From: a virus
Length of the DNA stretch: 23,444 nt
IMG/VR virus record: IMGVR_UViG_3300036770_001412
Coordinates: 1 to 23,444 of that record
Strand: one strand, 5' to 3'
Each line of letters opens with the position of its first letter. Position 1 is the first letter of the stretch. The notes under the pieces were generated by a model, which did not search any database, was not told the DNA's origin, and saw nothing but the letters and a program-made list of their open reading frames with translations. The translations under genes and the position numbers were made by a program. Shown here piece by piece: positions 6,671-13,455 of this stretch.

Positions 6671-7632
6671 AGATACTAGTCACAGGTGGTATGGGCCTAA
6701 TAGGTCATAATATTGTTGCAAAATTGCAGGATGATCACGATACCCTTATCATCGATAATCATACTAATTATGGTTTTATACCTCACCATCAGATAGATTA
6801 TTTGATTAATGAACGTAGTAAAAAACTGTCTAACTACACACACCGTCAGATAGATATTTCAAATAGCCACGATTTAAATATAGCATTCGAAATTTTCAAA
6901 CCTGAACTAGTCATCCATTGTGCTAGTTATCCAAGACAAAAAGCAGTAGAAGCACAACCTGCAATGGGTGCTAGAGTTATGTGTGAGGGGCTTACTAATC
7001 TATTAGAAGCCTCAGTGAGGAATAAAACAAAAAGATTTTTATATATTAGCTCAAGCATGGTCTATGGTGACTTTGAGCATGATGTAACAGAAGATAGTAT
7101 ATGTAATCCCATTGGGCAGTATGGTATCTTTAAGTTAATGGGAGAGAAACTTGTACAAGATTATACTCGCAGGACTGGTATTGAACACGTTATTATTCGC
7201 CCTAGTGCTGTATACGGCGAACTTGATGTGGAAGATAGGGTGGTTAGCAAATTTGTTCTAGGAGCCATACGAGGACAAACGTTAAAGGTCAATGGACCTG
7301 ATGAAATACTTGATTTTACATATGTTGATGATGCAGCAGAGGGTATAGTTCAAGCAGCACTAAGTCCTAATACAACAAATCAAACTTATAATATTACCCG
7401 AAGTGCAGACCGTCTTTGGACTCTTAAACATGCAGCAGAACTTGCAATAGAACTAGCGGGTAAAGGTGAACTTATTGTGGGTCCTCGTGACTTAAGCTTT
7501 CCCAAACGCGGCAGACTAAGTATTGACAAAGCAATTCGTGATTTTAAATATAGTCCTAAGGTCAATGTAGAAGAAGGGTTTAAAAAGTATTACGATTGGC
7601 TGAGAAATTCGGAGTATTTTGGTAATAAATAA
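6667..7632 (+). CDS. NAD-dependent epimerase/dehydratase (NDP-sugar type)
   Basis: A 321-residue extended short-chain dehydrogenase. The Rossmann dinucleotide motif GGMGLIG is at 7-13, an acidic ribose-binding residue follows beta-2 (LIIDNH), Ser/Tyr/Lys catalytic elements are in ISSSMVYG (127-134) and QYGIFK (Y152, K156), and IIRPSAVYGE lies at 176-185. These enzymes convert nucleotide sugars (epimerisation, dehydration or reduction). The exact substrate cannot be read from sequence. A phage could use it for virion or DNA glycosylation precursors or to alter host surface sugars. It is the last gene of the thyA operon. Its NK-stop codons form part of the late promoter of the spanin gene. Confidence 0.88.
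   Translation: MKILVTGGMGLIGHNIVAKLQDDHDTLIIDNHTNYGFIPHHQIDYLINERSKKLSNYTHRQIDISNSHDLNIAFEIFKPELVIHCASYPRQKAVEAQPAMGARVMCEGLTNLLEASVRNKTKRFLYISSSMVYGDFEHDVTEDSICNPIGQYGIFKLMGEKLVQDYTRRTGIEHVIIRPSAVYGELDVEDRVVSKFVLGAIRGQTLKVNGPDEILDFTYVDDAAEGIVQAALSPNTTNQTYNITRSADRLWTLKHAAELAIELAGKGELIVGPRDLSFPKRGRLSIDKAIRDFKYSPKVNVEEGFKKYYDWLRNSEYFGNK
7624..7631 (+). promoter_or_regulatory. Late promoter (AATAAATA) for the spanin genes
   Basis: AATAAATA overlaps the epimerase stop codon. Exactly five bases separate its final A from the ATG at 7637, and no Shine-Dalgarno is present. With the T4 late geometry (element centred near -10), the first transcribed base would be the A of the ATG. Confidence 0.6.
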
Positions 7633-7636
7633 GTGT

Positions 7637-8086
7637 ATGTGGATACTATCATTTACACCCGACTGGGTCTTTCATTCAATAACATTAGCTGGAGTAATAG
7701 GCATCATAGCTGGATTCTTACTAGCTTTCATTCCTTTAGTCAATAAATATAAACTTCCTATACAAATTATAAGCATAATATTGCTTACTTTTGGTATATT
7801 TATGGAAGGGGCTATTCTAAACGAACAAGTTTGGAAATTAAGAGTTGCTGAAATGGAGCAAAAAATGGCGGAAGCAGAAGCTAAGTCACAGAAAGAAAAC
7901 GTCAAACTAGTTGAAAAGATAGTAGTAAAGAAAGAATATATTAAAACCCGTGGTCGTGATATTGTGAAATACGTTGACAAAGAAATAGTTAAATACGATA
8001 CAAAATTTGCACCCGGTGGGCAGTGTGAAATACCTAAAGAATTTTATAAAGCAATCAACGATGCGGCTCAGGAGCCAAATAAATGA
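7637..8086 (+). CDS. Putative inner-membrane spanin (Rz-like)
   Basis: A 149-residue protein. Two hydrophobic segments (about 15-35 and 41-61) are followed by a long charged coiled coil (about 63-105: VWKLRVAEMEQKMAEAEAKS) and a C-terminal GGQCEIPKEFYKAINDAAQ motif like the ends of Rz-type proteins. I-spanins bridge the inner membrane to the outer-membrane o-spanin and fuse the envelope in the last lysis step. A lipoprotein gene overlaps its end by ATGA, as expected for a spanin pair. Two membrane segments rather than one are atypical. ATG 7637 is chosen over an in-frame TTG at 7619, which lies inside the epimerase gene and late promoter. Confidence 0.72.
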   Translation: MWILSFTPDWVFHSITLAGVIGIIAGFLLAFIPLVNKYKLPIQIISIILLTFGIFMEGAILNEQVWKLRVAEMEQKMAEAEAKSQKENVKLVEKIVVKKEYIKTRGRDIVKYVDKEIVKYDTKFAPGGQCEIPKEFYKAINDAAQEPNK

Positions 8087-8349
8087 AAAAACTAGCTATA
8101 ATTTCCATAATGTTGTTATCAGGATGTTCTACAACGGTCCCTGTAAAAGCTAAATTTCCTGATGCTCCTGATATGCTAATGACTAAATGCCCTGCATTGT
8201 CACAAGTCAAAGAAGATGCCAAGTTAAGTGAAATCGCTACTAGTGTAGCAAACAACTACACACAATATTATGAGTGTGCAGTTATTGCCAAGGGTTGGCA
8301 GGAGTGGTATCAAATACAAAAGAACATCTACGAAAACGCTGGTAAGTAA
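8083..8349 (+). CDS. Putative outer-membrane spanin lipoprotein (Rz1-like)
   Basis: An 88-residue lipoprotein: MKK basic start, hydrophobic core and lipobox LLSGC with lipidated Cys15, giving a mature periplasmic domain of 74 residues anchored in the outer membrane. The mature part holds TKCPALSQVKEDAKLSEI and NNYTQYYECAV, with two further Cys (35, 61), and a terminal WYQIQKNIYE helix that suit pairing with the upstream i-spanin. It overlaps that gene by four bases (ATGA). It is convergent with the nuclease gene: the two stop codons abut at 8349/8350 within a shared terminator hairpin. Confidence 0.75.
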   Translation: MKKLAIISIMLLSGCSTTVPVKAKFPDAPDMLMTKCPALSQVKEDAKLSEIATSVANNYTQYYECAVIAKGWQEWYQIQKNIYENAGK

Positions 8350-8370
8350 TTAATTACACCAGCTTTGTTT
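8338..8370. terminator. Bidirectional terminator between convergent genes
   Basis: GCTGGT (8338-8343) pairs with ACCAGC (8358-8363) around the palindrome GTAATTAATTAC (8346-8357), leaving an AA bulge. The + strand continues TTTGTTTT; the - strand continues GTTTTCG. The hairpin includes both stop codons, so it can end the spanin transcript and the opposing nuclease transcript. Confidence 0.7.
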
Positions 8371-8784
8371 TGCTTCACCGAAGTATTCTCTAGCAAATCC
8401 ATTAGTAATCAGCATACCACGTAGACTTTGACCGTCTAGCATGATGTCTCCCAACACACGGCCACCAAACTTATCCCAACCATAAAGGATAACTTGACGT
8501 TTGGTGGACTTTGCTACAGCGTTAGTCGTAAATTTAGTAGCCAGTTTACCGCGCTCATCTTCTTGTGGGCATTTCGCTCTGAAACCTTTTTCAGGTGTAT
8601 CGACCCCGTAGATTCTGACAGCGAGTTCAGGTTTCAACGGAGCGGGTAAAAAAGGAGCAGAAATAACGATTGTGTCTCCGTCACTGACTCTAAGAATTTG
8701 AGCATCATACATAACGCCCTGAGGTGCTTTAGCAGCAAAAGCCTGCGTAGAAACTAATAGTAGGGTTAAGAGTAATTTTTTCAT
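8350..8784 (-). CDS. Secreted staphylococcal-nuclease-like thermonuclease
   Basis: A 144-residue protein and the only reverse-strand gene of the window. A signal peptide (MKKLLLTLLLVSTQAFA, cleavage near residue 18) precedes an SNase/TNase domain. Calcium-site-like SDGDT is at 34-38; VRIYGVDTPEKG carries the expected catalytic Arg57, with Glu65 in the DTPE motif; and KFGGRVLGD carries Arg109. Such enzymes cleave DNA and RNA. The export signal means it acts in the periplasm or outside, for example on host or competitor nucleic acids, or at lysis. It is divergent from the fibre-like gene at 8834 with back-to-back late promoters, and convergent with the spanins. Confidence 0.88.
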   Translation of the reverse strand: MKKLLLTLLLVSTQAFAAKAPQGVMYDAQILRVSDGDTIVISAPFLPAPLKPELAVRIYGVDTPEKGFRAKCPQEDERGKLATKFTTNAVAKSTKRQVILYGWDKFGGRVLGDIMLDGQSLRGMLITNGFAREYFGEAKQSWCN

Positions 8785-8791
8785 AGTATAT

Positions 8792-8799
8792 TATTTATC
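8792..8799 (-). promoter_or_regulatory. Late promoter (GATAAATA) for the nuclease
   Basis: On the reverse strand GATAAATA is followed by seven bases (ATATACT) and the nuclease ATG. The predicted leader is about two bases, and no Shine-Dalgarno is seen. It lies five bases from the oppositely directed late element at 8805. Confidence 0.6.
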
Positions 8800-8804
8800 T
8801 GGGC

Positions 8805-8812
8805 GATAAATA
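8805..8812 (+). promoter_or_regulatory. Late promoter (GATAAATA) for the fibre-like gene
   Basis: GATAAATAC in the 49-base divergent gap. The predicted start near 8818 gives a 16-base leader (TCAACGGGATTACAAA) before the ATG at 8834. It forms a divergent pair with the element at 8792-8799. Confidence 0.65.
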
Positions 8813-8833
8813 CTAGATCAACGGGATTACAAA

Positions 8834-9607
8834 ATGGCATATGAAGTAATTAATGTAGGTTCACTTCCAAACGACGGATCGGGAGATCCGCTTCGTGTAG
8901 CATACATCAAAATTAATAATAATTTTGCTGAGGCCAGCAATCTAACTCCATCTGGGTCTAATGGAGATGTTCAGTTTAAGTTAGTTTCTGTTAATGGAAA
9001 TGTCATTACAAATTCGTTTTCATCCAGCACAAATCTAAACTTTAATCCAGACGAGGGCAATTTCTACATAGGGGCAAATATTATGCCTTTAGTAGATGAT
9101 GCTATGACGATAGGTGATCCGGTACGACAAGTTGGTAATTTATATCTAAGCCCAAATGCATTGAATATTGGTAATATCAATATTACTGAAGATGCGAACA
9201 TTATGAACTTTAATGTCGCAGTATTTCCTTCGCTTAAAGCGGATATAGTAGTAGGTGGTATTAATTATGGTGCAAGTCCAAACACAACCATTGATACCCA
9301 TACCTTCATAACAAACACAACTAGTCCTATCGCAATTTATGCTGTCCCAACAAGCCAATTTAGTGCTGGTAAATTTGATTTAACAAGCAGAGAGGCTAAT
9401 AGCAACAATAGCCAGACTGTTACGTTAGTAGCAATGCTAAGCACTGACGGGTCAAATGTGTCATTTACTGCATTTAATACATTAATTTCAGGTAACGCAG
9501 TGACAACATATGACATGGACGTTTCAGCAAATAATGTAAGAGTCATTGTGAGTCCGTTCGTCAGTTCAACCATCACACATAATATTTCATATAAGATTGA
9601 TACCTAA
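8834..9607 (+). CDS. Fibre-like virion protein
   Basis: A 257-residue protein. The N-terminal module VINVGSLPNDGSGDPLRVAY at 5-24, continuing IKINNNFAE, is a signature found at the start of many tail-fibre or virion-appendage proteins of large phages. The rest is rich in Asn, Ser, Thr and Gly with beta-strand-like repeats (e.g. DDAMTIGDPVRQVGNLYLS, like the repeats of fibre shafts), and the C-terminal half resembles a beta-sandwich. It probably forms a trimeric fibre or decoration; the exact location on the virion is not known. Driven by a late promoter; the stop overlaps the next ATG by one base (TAATG). Confidence 0.7.
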   Translation: MAYEVINVGSLPNDGSGDPLRVAYIKINNNFAEASNLTPSGSNGDVQFKLVSVNGNVITNSFSSSTNLNFNPDEGNFYIGANIMPLVDDAMTIGDPVRQVGNLYLSPNALNIGNINITEDANIMNFNVAVFPSLKADIVVGGINYGASPNTTIDTHTFITNTTSPIAIYAVPTSQFSAGKFDLTSREANSNNSQTVTLVAMLSTDGSNVSFTAFNTLISGNAVTTYDMDVSANNVRVIVSPFVSSTITHNISYKIDT

Positions 9608-9984
9608 TGAGAGCAAAAGAATTTATTAGTGAAGCAAAGCGCAGAGGTAAAATGACAAAGCGCCAAAAGCAAGCAACAGTTGGTGTTGATTTGTTTCGTG
9701 ATCCAGACGGTTACGATAGGACATATGAGTTAAATCGTATGATGATGGCAGTTGCTTGTGCTGACGGAACCGGTATTCCAATTAACATTGATTCTGAGAG
9801 TTGGATTGGTAAAGACAATTCTGCACAGCCATACACAAAACTAGAGCAGGATATGATGAAACAGGCTGCAAAGGCTATAGGTACCAAACTAAAAGATGCA
9901 AATCATGGAAATCTACGCAGTATGGAATTAGATACCACTAACAAATCTAGTCCAGTACAAGCATTTAAAGGTTTTGGAAAATAA
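9607..9984 (+). CDS. Small putative head-associated protein with capsid-targeting-like N-terminus
   Basis: A 125-residue basic protein starting MRAKEFISEAKRRGK. The first ten residues resemble the capsid-targeting sequence of T4 internal proteins (MKTYQEFIAEA). I-S-E at residues 7-9 fits the I/L-x-E cleavage rule of the T4 gp21 prohead protease. A basic stretch (RRGKMTKRQKQ) follows, then a conserved-looking region with YELNRMMMAVACADGT, ESWIGKDNSAQPYTKLE and a C-terminal SPVQAFKGFGK. Late position between virion genes supports a packaged or structural role. This is inference; no enzymatic motif is seen. TAATG coupling to the fibre-like gene. Confidence 0.75.
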   Translation: MRAKEFISEAKRRGKMTKRQKQATVGVDLFRDPDGYDRTYELNRMMMAVACADGTGIPINIDSESWIGKDNSAQPYTKLEQDMMKQAAKAIGTKLKDANHGNLRSMELDTTNKSSPVQAFKGFGK

Positions 9985-9991
9985 TTCACTA

Positions 9992-9999
9992 TATAAATC
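9992..9999 (+). promoter_or_regulatory. Possible late promoter variant (TATAAATC)
   Basis: TATAAATC matches seven of eight bases of the T4 late consensus, in the 49-base gap before the methyltransferase gene. A start near 10005 would give a 29-base leader containing AGGA (10025-10028) just before the ATG at 10034. Confidence 0.35.
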
Positions 10000-10033
10000 T
10001 TGAATAAGTAAGTTTATACTTTTTAGGATTTGT

Positions 10034-10726
10034 ATGATAGACATTAATAATACACTAGACTTAATCAAACTCAAATTTTACAATGAATGGCTTTATGCTA
10101 GTCATATCTATGCTGAAGGCGAAAGCGGATTCCACAAATCACTGACTACACAAGTAGTTGAATCATACGTTGATCCGCTAGAATTATCTAAGGATGCGGT
10201 AATACTTGATTTGGGATGTGGACCAGGATACTTCTTAGATGAAATGAAAGACCGTGGATATACTAACTTAGTTGGTGTAACACTAAGCCCTGAAGATATC
10301 AAGTTGTGCGAAAGTAAAGGGCACACTATTAAGGGTTATGACTTAAGTTTTATCCCTCAAGCCGATGGTTATTATGATGAAAGTGTAGATTTTATCTTTT
10401 TACGCCACGCACTAGAACATAGTCCTTATCCTATATTCAGCTTGATGGAATATAACAGATTGTTAAAGCAAAATGCGTCAATCTATATTGAAGTTCCTGC
10501 CCCTGACTGTGATAGAAAACACGAAAACAATCCTAATCATTACAGCATTTTAGGTTCAACCCAGCTTGCAGCATTGTTAGTTCGTACTGGTTTTGATATT
10601 GAGAAATTCAATAACATTGAGTTTGACTTAACAGTTGGACAAGATGAAGATGGTGAACCTGTCAAAGCAAGAGAGAAATATTACGCTATTTTAGCAACCA
10701 AACGTAGACCATTAGACGTTAAGTAA
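10034..10726 (+). CDS. Class I SAM-dependent methyltransferase
   Basis: A 230-residue protein with the Rossmann-like methyltransferase fold. Motif I ILDLGCGPGYF is at 57-67, an acidic loop (GYDLSF) near 101-106, and motif IV-like region DFIFLRHALEHSPYP at about 119-133 of the Methyltransf_11/23 kind. It uses S-adenosylmethionine. It lacks a DNA-methyltransferase D/NPPY motif, so a small molecule, sugar or protein substrate is more likely than DNA bases. AGGA lies five bases before the ATG. It sits between virion genes under apparently late control and might modify a virion component or work with the epimerase-derived sugar; both are inference. Confidence 0.85.
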   Translation: MIDINNTLDLIKLKFYNEWLYASHIYAEGESGFHKSLTTQVVESYVDPLELSKDAVILDLGCGPGYFLDEMKDRGYTNLVGVTLSPEDIKLCESKGHTIKGYDLSFIPQADGYYDESVDFIFLRHALEHSPYPIFSLMEYNRLLKQNASIYIEVPAPDCDRKHENNPNHYSILGSTQLAALLVRTGFDIEKFNNIEFDLTVGQDEDGEPVKAREKYYAILATKRRPLDVK

Positions 10727-10729
10727 CTT

Positions 10730-10737
10730 GCTAAATA
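10730..10737 (+). promoter_or_regulatory. Late promoter (GCTAAATA), ATG at predicted +1
   Basis: TAAATA at 10732-10737, then exactly five bases (CATAC), then the ATG at 10743. There is no Shine-Dalgarno. Confidence 0.6.
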
Positions 10738-10742
10738 CATAC

Positions 10743-11015
10743 ATGACTTTTGATGTATGGAAACAAGCAAAGTTGATGAATGGTTACACTAAGTTAGAAT
10801 CTGTAAACCTTCCTGAAACTAAAGATACAACCCTGCAAGAACTTAAAAAACTTGCGGGGTTGCCCAACATGAGTCCTTTTGGTGGCATGAACATGAGTGT
10901 GACTGGCACTGAGAAGGGAGAAATGATGAAGAAAAATAATATACAACCAGGAACACCCGAATGGTTCAAGTTGTGGTTCAGTCTCCCCTACATGACAGGA
11001 GAGAAACCACTATGA
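10743..11015 (+). CDS. Small late protein with LKKLAGLP motif, unknown function
   Basis: A 90-residue protein. ATG 10743 is chosen because it lies exactly five bases after the late-promoter core. An in-frame TTG at 10728 would lie in the promoter. The sequence has an N-terminal helix (DVWKQAKLMNGYTKLE), a TTLQELKKLAGLPN motif (29-42), a Met/Gly-rich linker and a C-terminal block NIQPGTPEWFKLWFSLPYMT. A similar KKLSGL motif ends the long protein encoded at 15033. Late control and surrounding genes suggest a virion or head-assembly role. Overlaps the next gene by ATGA. Confidence 0.75.
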   Translation: MTFDVWKQAKLMNGYTKLESVNLPETKDTTLQELKKLAGLPNMSPFGGMNMSVTGTEKGEMMKKNNIQPGTPEWFKLWFSLPYMTGEKPL

Positions 11016-11344
11016 GAATGTATGAATTCTTAGATGAAAGTGATGATTCACGCTTCCAGCAGATGAAAAAAGAATTTGAAAAAACAAGGCAGCGTCAAGA
11101 ATTATACGGCCGCGAACCTAAGGACTTACAGGCACCTCCTGAAGAACTTGGTGACACCTTTGATGATTTAATGCAATACTATAAAACTTTTGGTAAAAAA
11201 TCTCAAAAATTAAAGCTTTATGATCCATCAGAGGACGACCCTAACGCAGTTCCACTAGATACTGAAAAATTAAAAAAGCCTAAATTTGTTCCCGGACAAG
11301 CTGATCCATGGGACACAGACCCTGATTTAGGAACAGTTGGGTAG
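11012..11344 (+). CDS. Small late protein with capsid-targeting-like N-terminus
   Basis: A 110-residue hydrophilic protein. ATG 11012 overlaps the upstream stop (ATGA) and has AGGAG ten bases upstream; ATG 11018 is an alternative. The N-terminus MRMYEFLDES resembles the MRAKEFISEA start of the gene at 9607, with L-D-E at 7-9 fitting an I/L-x-E prohead-protease site. The rest is charged and largely helical then Pro/Asp-rich (KKPKFVPGQADPWDTDPDLG). No catalytic motif is found. A packaged or head-associated role is inferred from the N-terminus and late context. Confidence 0.72.
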   Translation: MRMYEFLDESDDSRFQQMKKEFEKTRQRQELYGREPKDLQAPPEELGDTFDDLMQYYKTFGKKSQKLKLYDPSEDDPNAVPLDTEKLKKPKFVPGQADPWDTDPDLGTVG

Positions 11345-11351
11345 ATAAATA
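11344..11351 (+). promoter_or_regulatory. Late promoter (GATAAATA), ATG at predicted +1
   Basis: TAAATA at 11346-11351, then exactly five bases (CAAAG), then the ATG at 11357. The element overlaps the last base of the upstream TAG stop. No Shine-Dalgarno precedes the gene. Confidence 0.7.
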
Positions 11352-11356
11352 CAAAG

Positions 11357-11647
11357 ATGAGAGCTACCGATTTTATAAGAGACCTGCTAGATTTAATAGA
11401 TAATTTAGACGGAAAAGAAGAACAACAAACAGATTTTGCTGATGAAGTCTCCGGCGATTGTGGTTGCGGCGATGACTGTGATTGCCCTGATTGCCAAAGC
11501 CAATTAGCAAATAGTCCTGACACTGTTTTTGCAACAGTAGATATGATAACCAAAGACGCAGGTGGAGGAGTCAATGGCCCAAAACATCCTAGTGATTTAA
11601 GAGCAGATAGCTTTTCAATGTATCCTAATTTTCAAGCTAAGCCATGA
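11357..11647 (+). CDS. Small late protein with Cys cluster
   Basis: A 96-residue acidic protein. The N-terminus MRATDFIRDLLDLIDNL resembles the other two capsid-targeting-like starts but has I-R-D instead of I/L-x-E. A cluster of five Cys (35, 37, 41, 43, 46; CGCGDDCDCPDC) suggests metal binding. The C-terminal part contains DAGGGVNGPKHPSDLRADSF, which looks conserved. Predicted leaderless from the late promoter just upstream. It overlaps the ubiquitin-like gene by ATGA, so the two are probably translated together. Function unknown; a virion role is likely from position. Confidence 0.75.
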   Translation: MRATDFIRDLLDLIDNLDGKEEQQTDFADEVSGDCGCGDDCDCPDCQSQLANSPDTVFATVDMITKDAGGGVNGPKHPSDLRADSFSMYPNFQAKP

Positions 11648-12081
11648 CAACAATTAATATCACAGTTCAAAGCTTGTTAAATGCTGCACAATATGATCCA
11701 TATTCAATAGATAATGGTAATACAGTCGGCGATTTAAAAGACTTAATTGAATCGTCAACTAGCTGTAATGTAAGTTGGTTTAGTTTAGTTTTTAATGACG
11801 TAGAATTAAACACCGCAAATACATTAGCAAGTTATAATATTGTAGAAGATTCATCATTACGTACTGCAAACAAAATATCAAGATTACCTACATTAGAAGA
11901 TAGGCAAGTTGGAAAACTTGAATTGTCTGAGTTAGAAAGATTAGAGTTAGGCAACAGTAGACCTTACTATGATATCAGTGAATTACCAACATATTATAGC
12001 GGAAACGTTGTAGTAGACAATCCTAACCCAGGTGGATTAATTGAAGGTCGTCCTTGGGTTGACACACCACCTGGACCATAA
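11644..12081 (+). CDS. Late protein with N-terminal ubiquitin-like (beta-grasp) domain
   Basis: A 145-residue protein. Residues 27-75 align without gaps to ubiquitin residues 22-70 (constant offset of five). Thirteen identities include K32/K27, L48/L43, F50/F45, L55/L50, TL60-61/TL55-56, YNI64-66/YNI59-61, S70/S65 and L72/L67. Residues 3-10 (INITVQSL) would supply the first strand. There is no C-terminal diglycine: a 70-residue tail follows with LPTYYSGNVVVDN and GGLIEGRPWVD and ends TPPGP. A conjugated modifier is thus unlikely, and a structural beta-grasp in a virion or assembly protein is more probable. ATGA-coupled to the Cys-cluster gene; the virion gene follows after three bases. Confidence 0.8.
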   Translation: MTTINITVQSLLNAAQYDPYSIDNGNTVGDLKDLIESSTSCNVSWFSLVFNDVELNTANTLASYNIVEDSSLRTANKISRLPTLEDRQVGKLELSELERLELGNSRPYYDISELPTYYSGNVVVDNPNPGGLIEGRPWVDTPPGP

Positions 12082-12084
12082 TTT

Positions 12085-13437
12085 ATGGCAGACGATACAT
12101 CACAACTTTATACCCCCGAACACCATTCCGGTAGATTAGATGCTAGACTTAATACTACAAATTACATCCACCCGCAAGAAACTAATTTATTAAACTTACA
12201 TAAAGCAATGGAGTATAATGATCAGGGCCAACCTGTCATTAGAACTACTAGTGGTGCGAGTCCTGCTACGAACGATGCATTTGGAAGATTGCGTGTTAGT
12301 AATCCGTATACTTTATTTGATAGTTTCTACAGGTACAACGACCAAGGCAAGTTTGACACGTACATCAACGGTACTGCTAGCGCCACACCTAATGGAGATG
12401 CAGGGTTAGTGGAGCTTAGTGTAGGTACGGCAAGTGGAGATGCAGTATACCGAGAAACTAACAGAGTATTTGCCTATCAACCAGGTAAGAGTTTACAAAT
12501 ATTAACTACATTTGTAATGGCACCCGGCAAAACTAATTTACGTCAGCGTATAGGTTATTTTGATACAAATAATGGTGTGTTTTTAGAACAAGATGGTACT
12601 ACGTTATATTTTAGAATTCGTTCATATGTTACAGGAGCAATTACATATGAAACAGTAGAACAAAAAGACTGGAATATAGACCCATTAAATGGAACAGGTA
12701 CGTCTACATTAGTACTAGACAAAACTAAAGCACAAATATTATTTTTTGACATTGAATGGTTAGGTGTAGGTAGTGTTAGATGCGGATTCGTCATCGATGG
12801 GCAGTTTGTTTTAGCACATGTGTTTAATCATGCAAATATAGTTCAAGGCACTTACATGACAACAGCGTGTTTACCAATTAGGGTTGAGCTAGAAAACACA
12901 GGAGTGACTGCAAGTTCAAGTTTGCTTAAACAAATATGTAGCACAGTAATTTCTGAAGGGGGATACGTATTAACCGGCAGTCCTTTTGGTATAGGTCATG
13001 CACTTAATGCACCTTATAACCTGACTAGTCCTAATACGTTGTACCCTATTTTTTCCATGAGATTAAAATCTAATAGGTTGGGAGCAATAGTATTGCCTAC
13101 GGGTTATAGTTTAGGTTTGTCTGGTAATAATAATTTTACTGTAGAGGTAAGACTAGGCGCAATAACCTCAGGCGGCACCTGGATAAGTGCAGGAACAAAT
13201 AGTTCCGTTGAATACAATCTTACCGCTACAGGAATTACAAATGGAAGAATTGTAGATTGGAAACAAGTTATAGGTAGTAATCAATTTGCTGGATCTGCCC
13301 CTGAACAAGCTCTATTTGCTTATCAGTTAGAAAGAAATACTTTTACCGGTGTAGCCACCGAATACACCATTTGTTTAGTTACTTCTGGAAACAATGTCAA
13401 TACTTATGCTTCGGTAAATTGGGAAGAGGTAACTTAA
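12085..13437 (+). CDS. Virion structural protein
   Basis: A 450-residue protein typical of large structural proteins in T4-like phages of aquatic bacteria. It has a flexible N-terminal 60 residues, a motif DAFGRLRVSNPYTLFDSFY (64-82), then a long beta-rich body with alternating Gly/Thr/Asn turns (e.g. GKSLQILTTFVMAPGKTNLR, GYFDTNNGVFLEQDGTTLYF). No enzyme motif, signal peptide or membrane segment. The body resembles concanavalin-like or fibre-type beta-sandwich folds, but the exact virion position cannot be assigned. It starts three bases after the ubiquitin-like gene, and no Shine-Dalgarno is evident. Confidence 0.72.
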   Translation: MADDTSQLYTPEHHSGRLDARLNTTNYIHPQETNLLNLHKAMEYNDQGQPVIRTTSGASPATNDAFGRLRVSNPYTLFDSFYRYNDQGKFDTYINGTASATPNGDAGLVELSVGTASGDAVYRETNRVFAYQPGKSLQILTTFVMAPGKTNLRQRIGYFDTNNGVFLEQDGTTLYFRIRSYVTGAITYETVEQKDWNIDPLNGTGTSTLVLDKTKAQILFFDIEWLGVGSVRCGFVIDGQFVLAHVFNHANIVQGTYMTTACLPIRVELENTGVTASSSLLKQICSTVISEGGYVLTGSPFGIGHALNAPYNLTSPNTLYPIFSMRLKSNRLGAIVLPTGYSLGLSGNNNFTVEVRLGAITSGGTWISAGTNSSVEYNLTATGITNGRIVDWKQVIGSNQFAGSAPEQALFAYQLERNTFTGVATEYTICLVTSGNNVNTYASVNWEEVT

Positions 13438-13442
13438 CAGTC

Positions 13443-13450
13443 ACTAAATA
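13443..13450 (+). promoter_or_regulatory. Late promoter (ACTAAATA), ATG at predicted +1
   Basis: TAAATA at 13445-13450, then exactly five bases (TTGGC), then the terminase ATG at 13456. No Shine-Dalgarno is present. Confidence 0.6.
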
Positions 13451-13455
13451 TTGGC

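Noticed and set aside
11644-12081. Ubiquitin-like protein as a conjugatable modifier
   Set aside because: No C-terminal diglycine after the domain, a 70-residue tail follows, and no E1/E2/JAB-type gene is present in the window.
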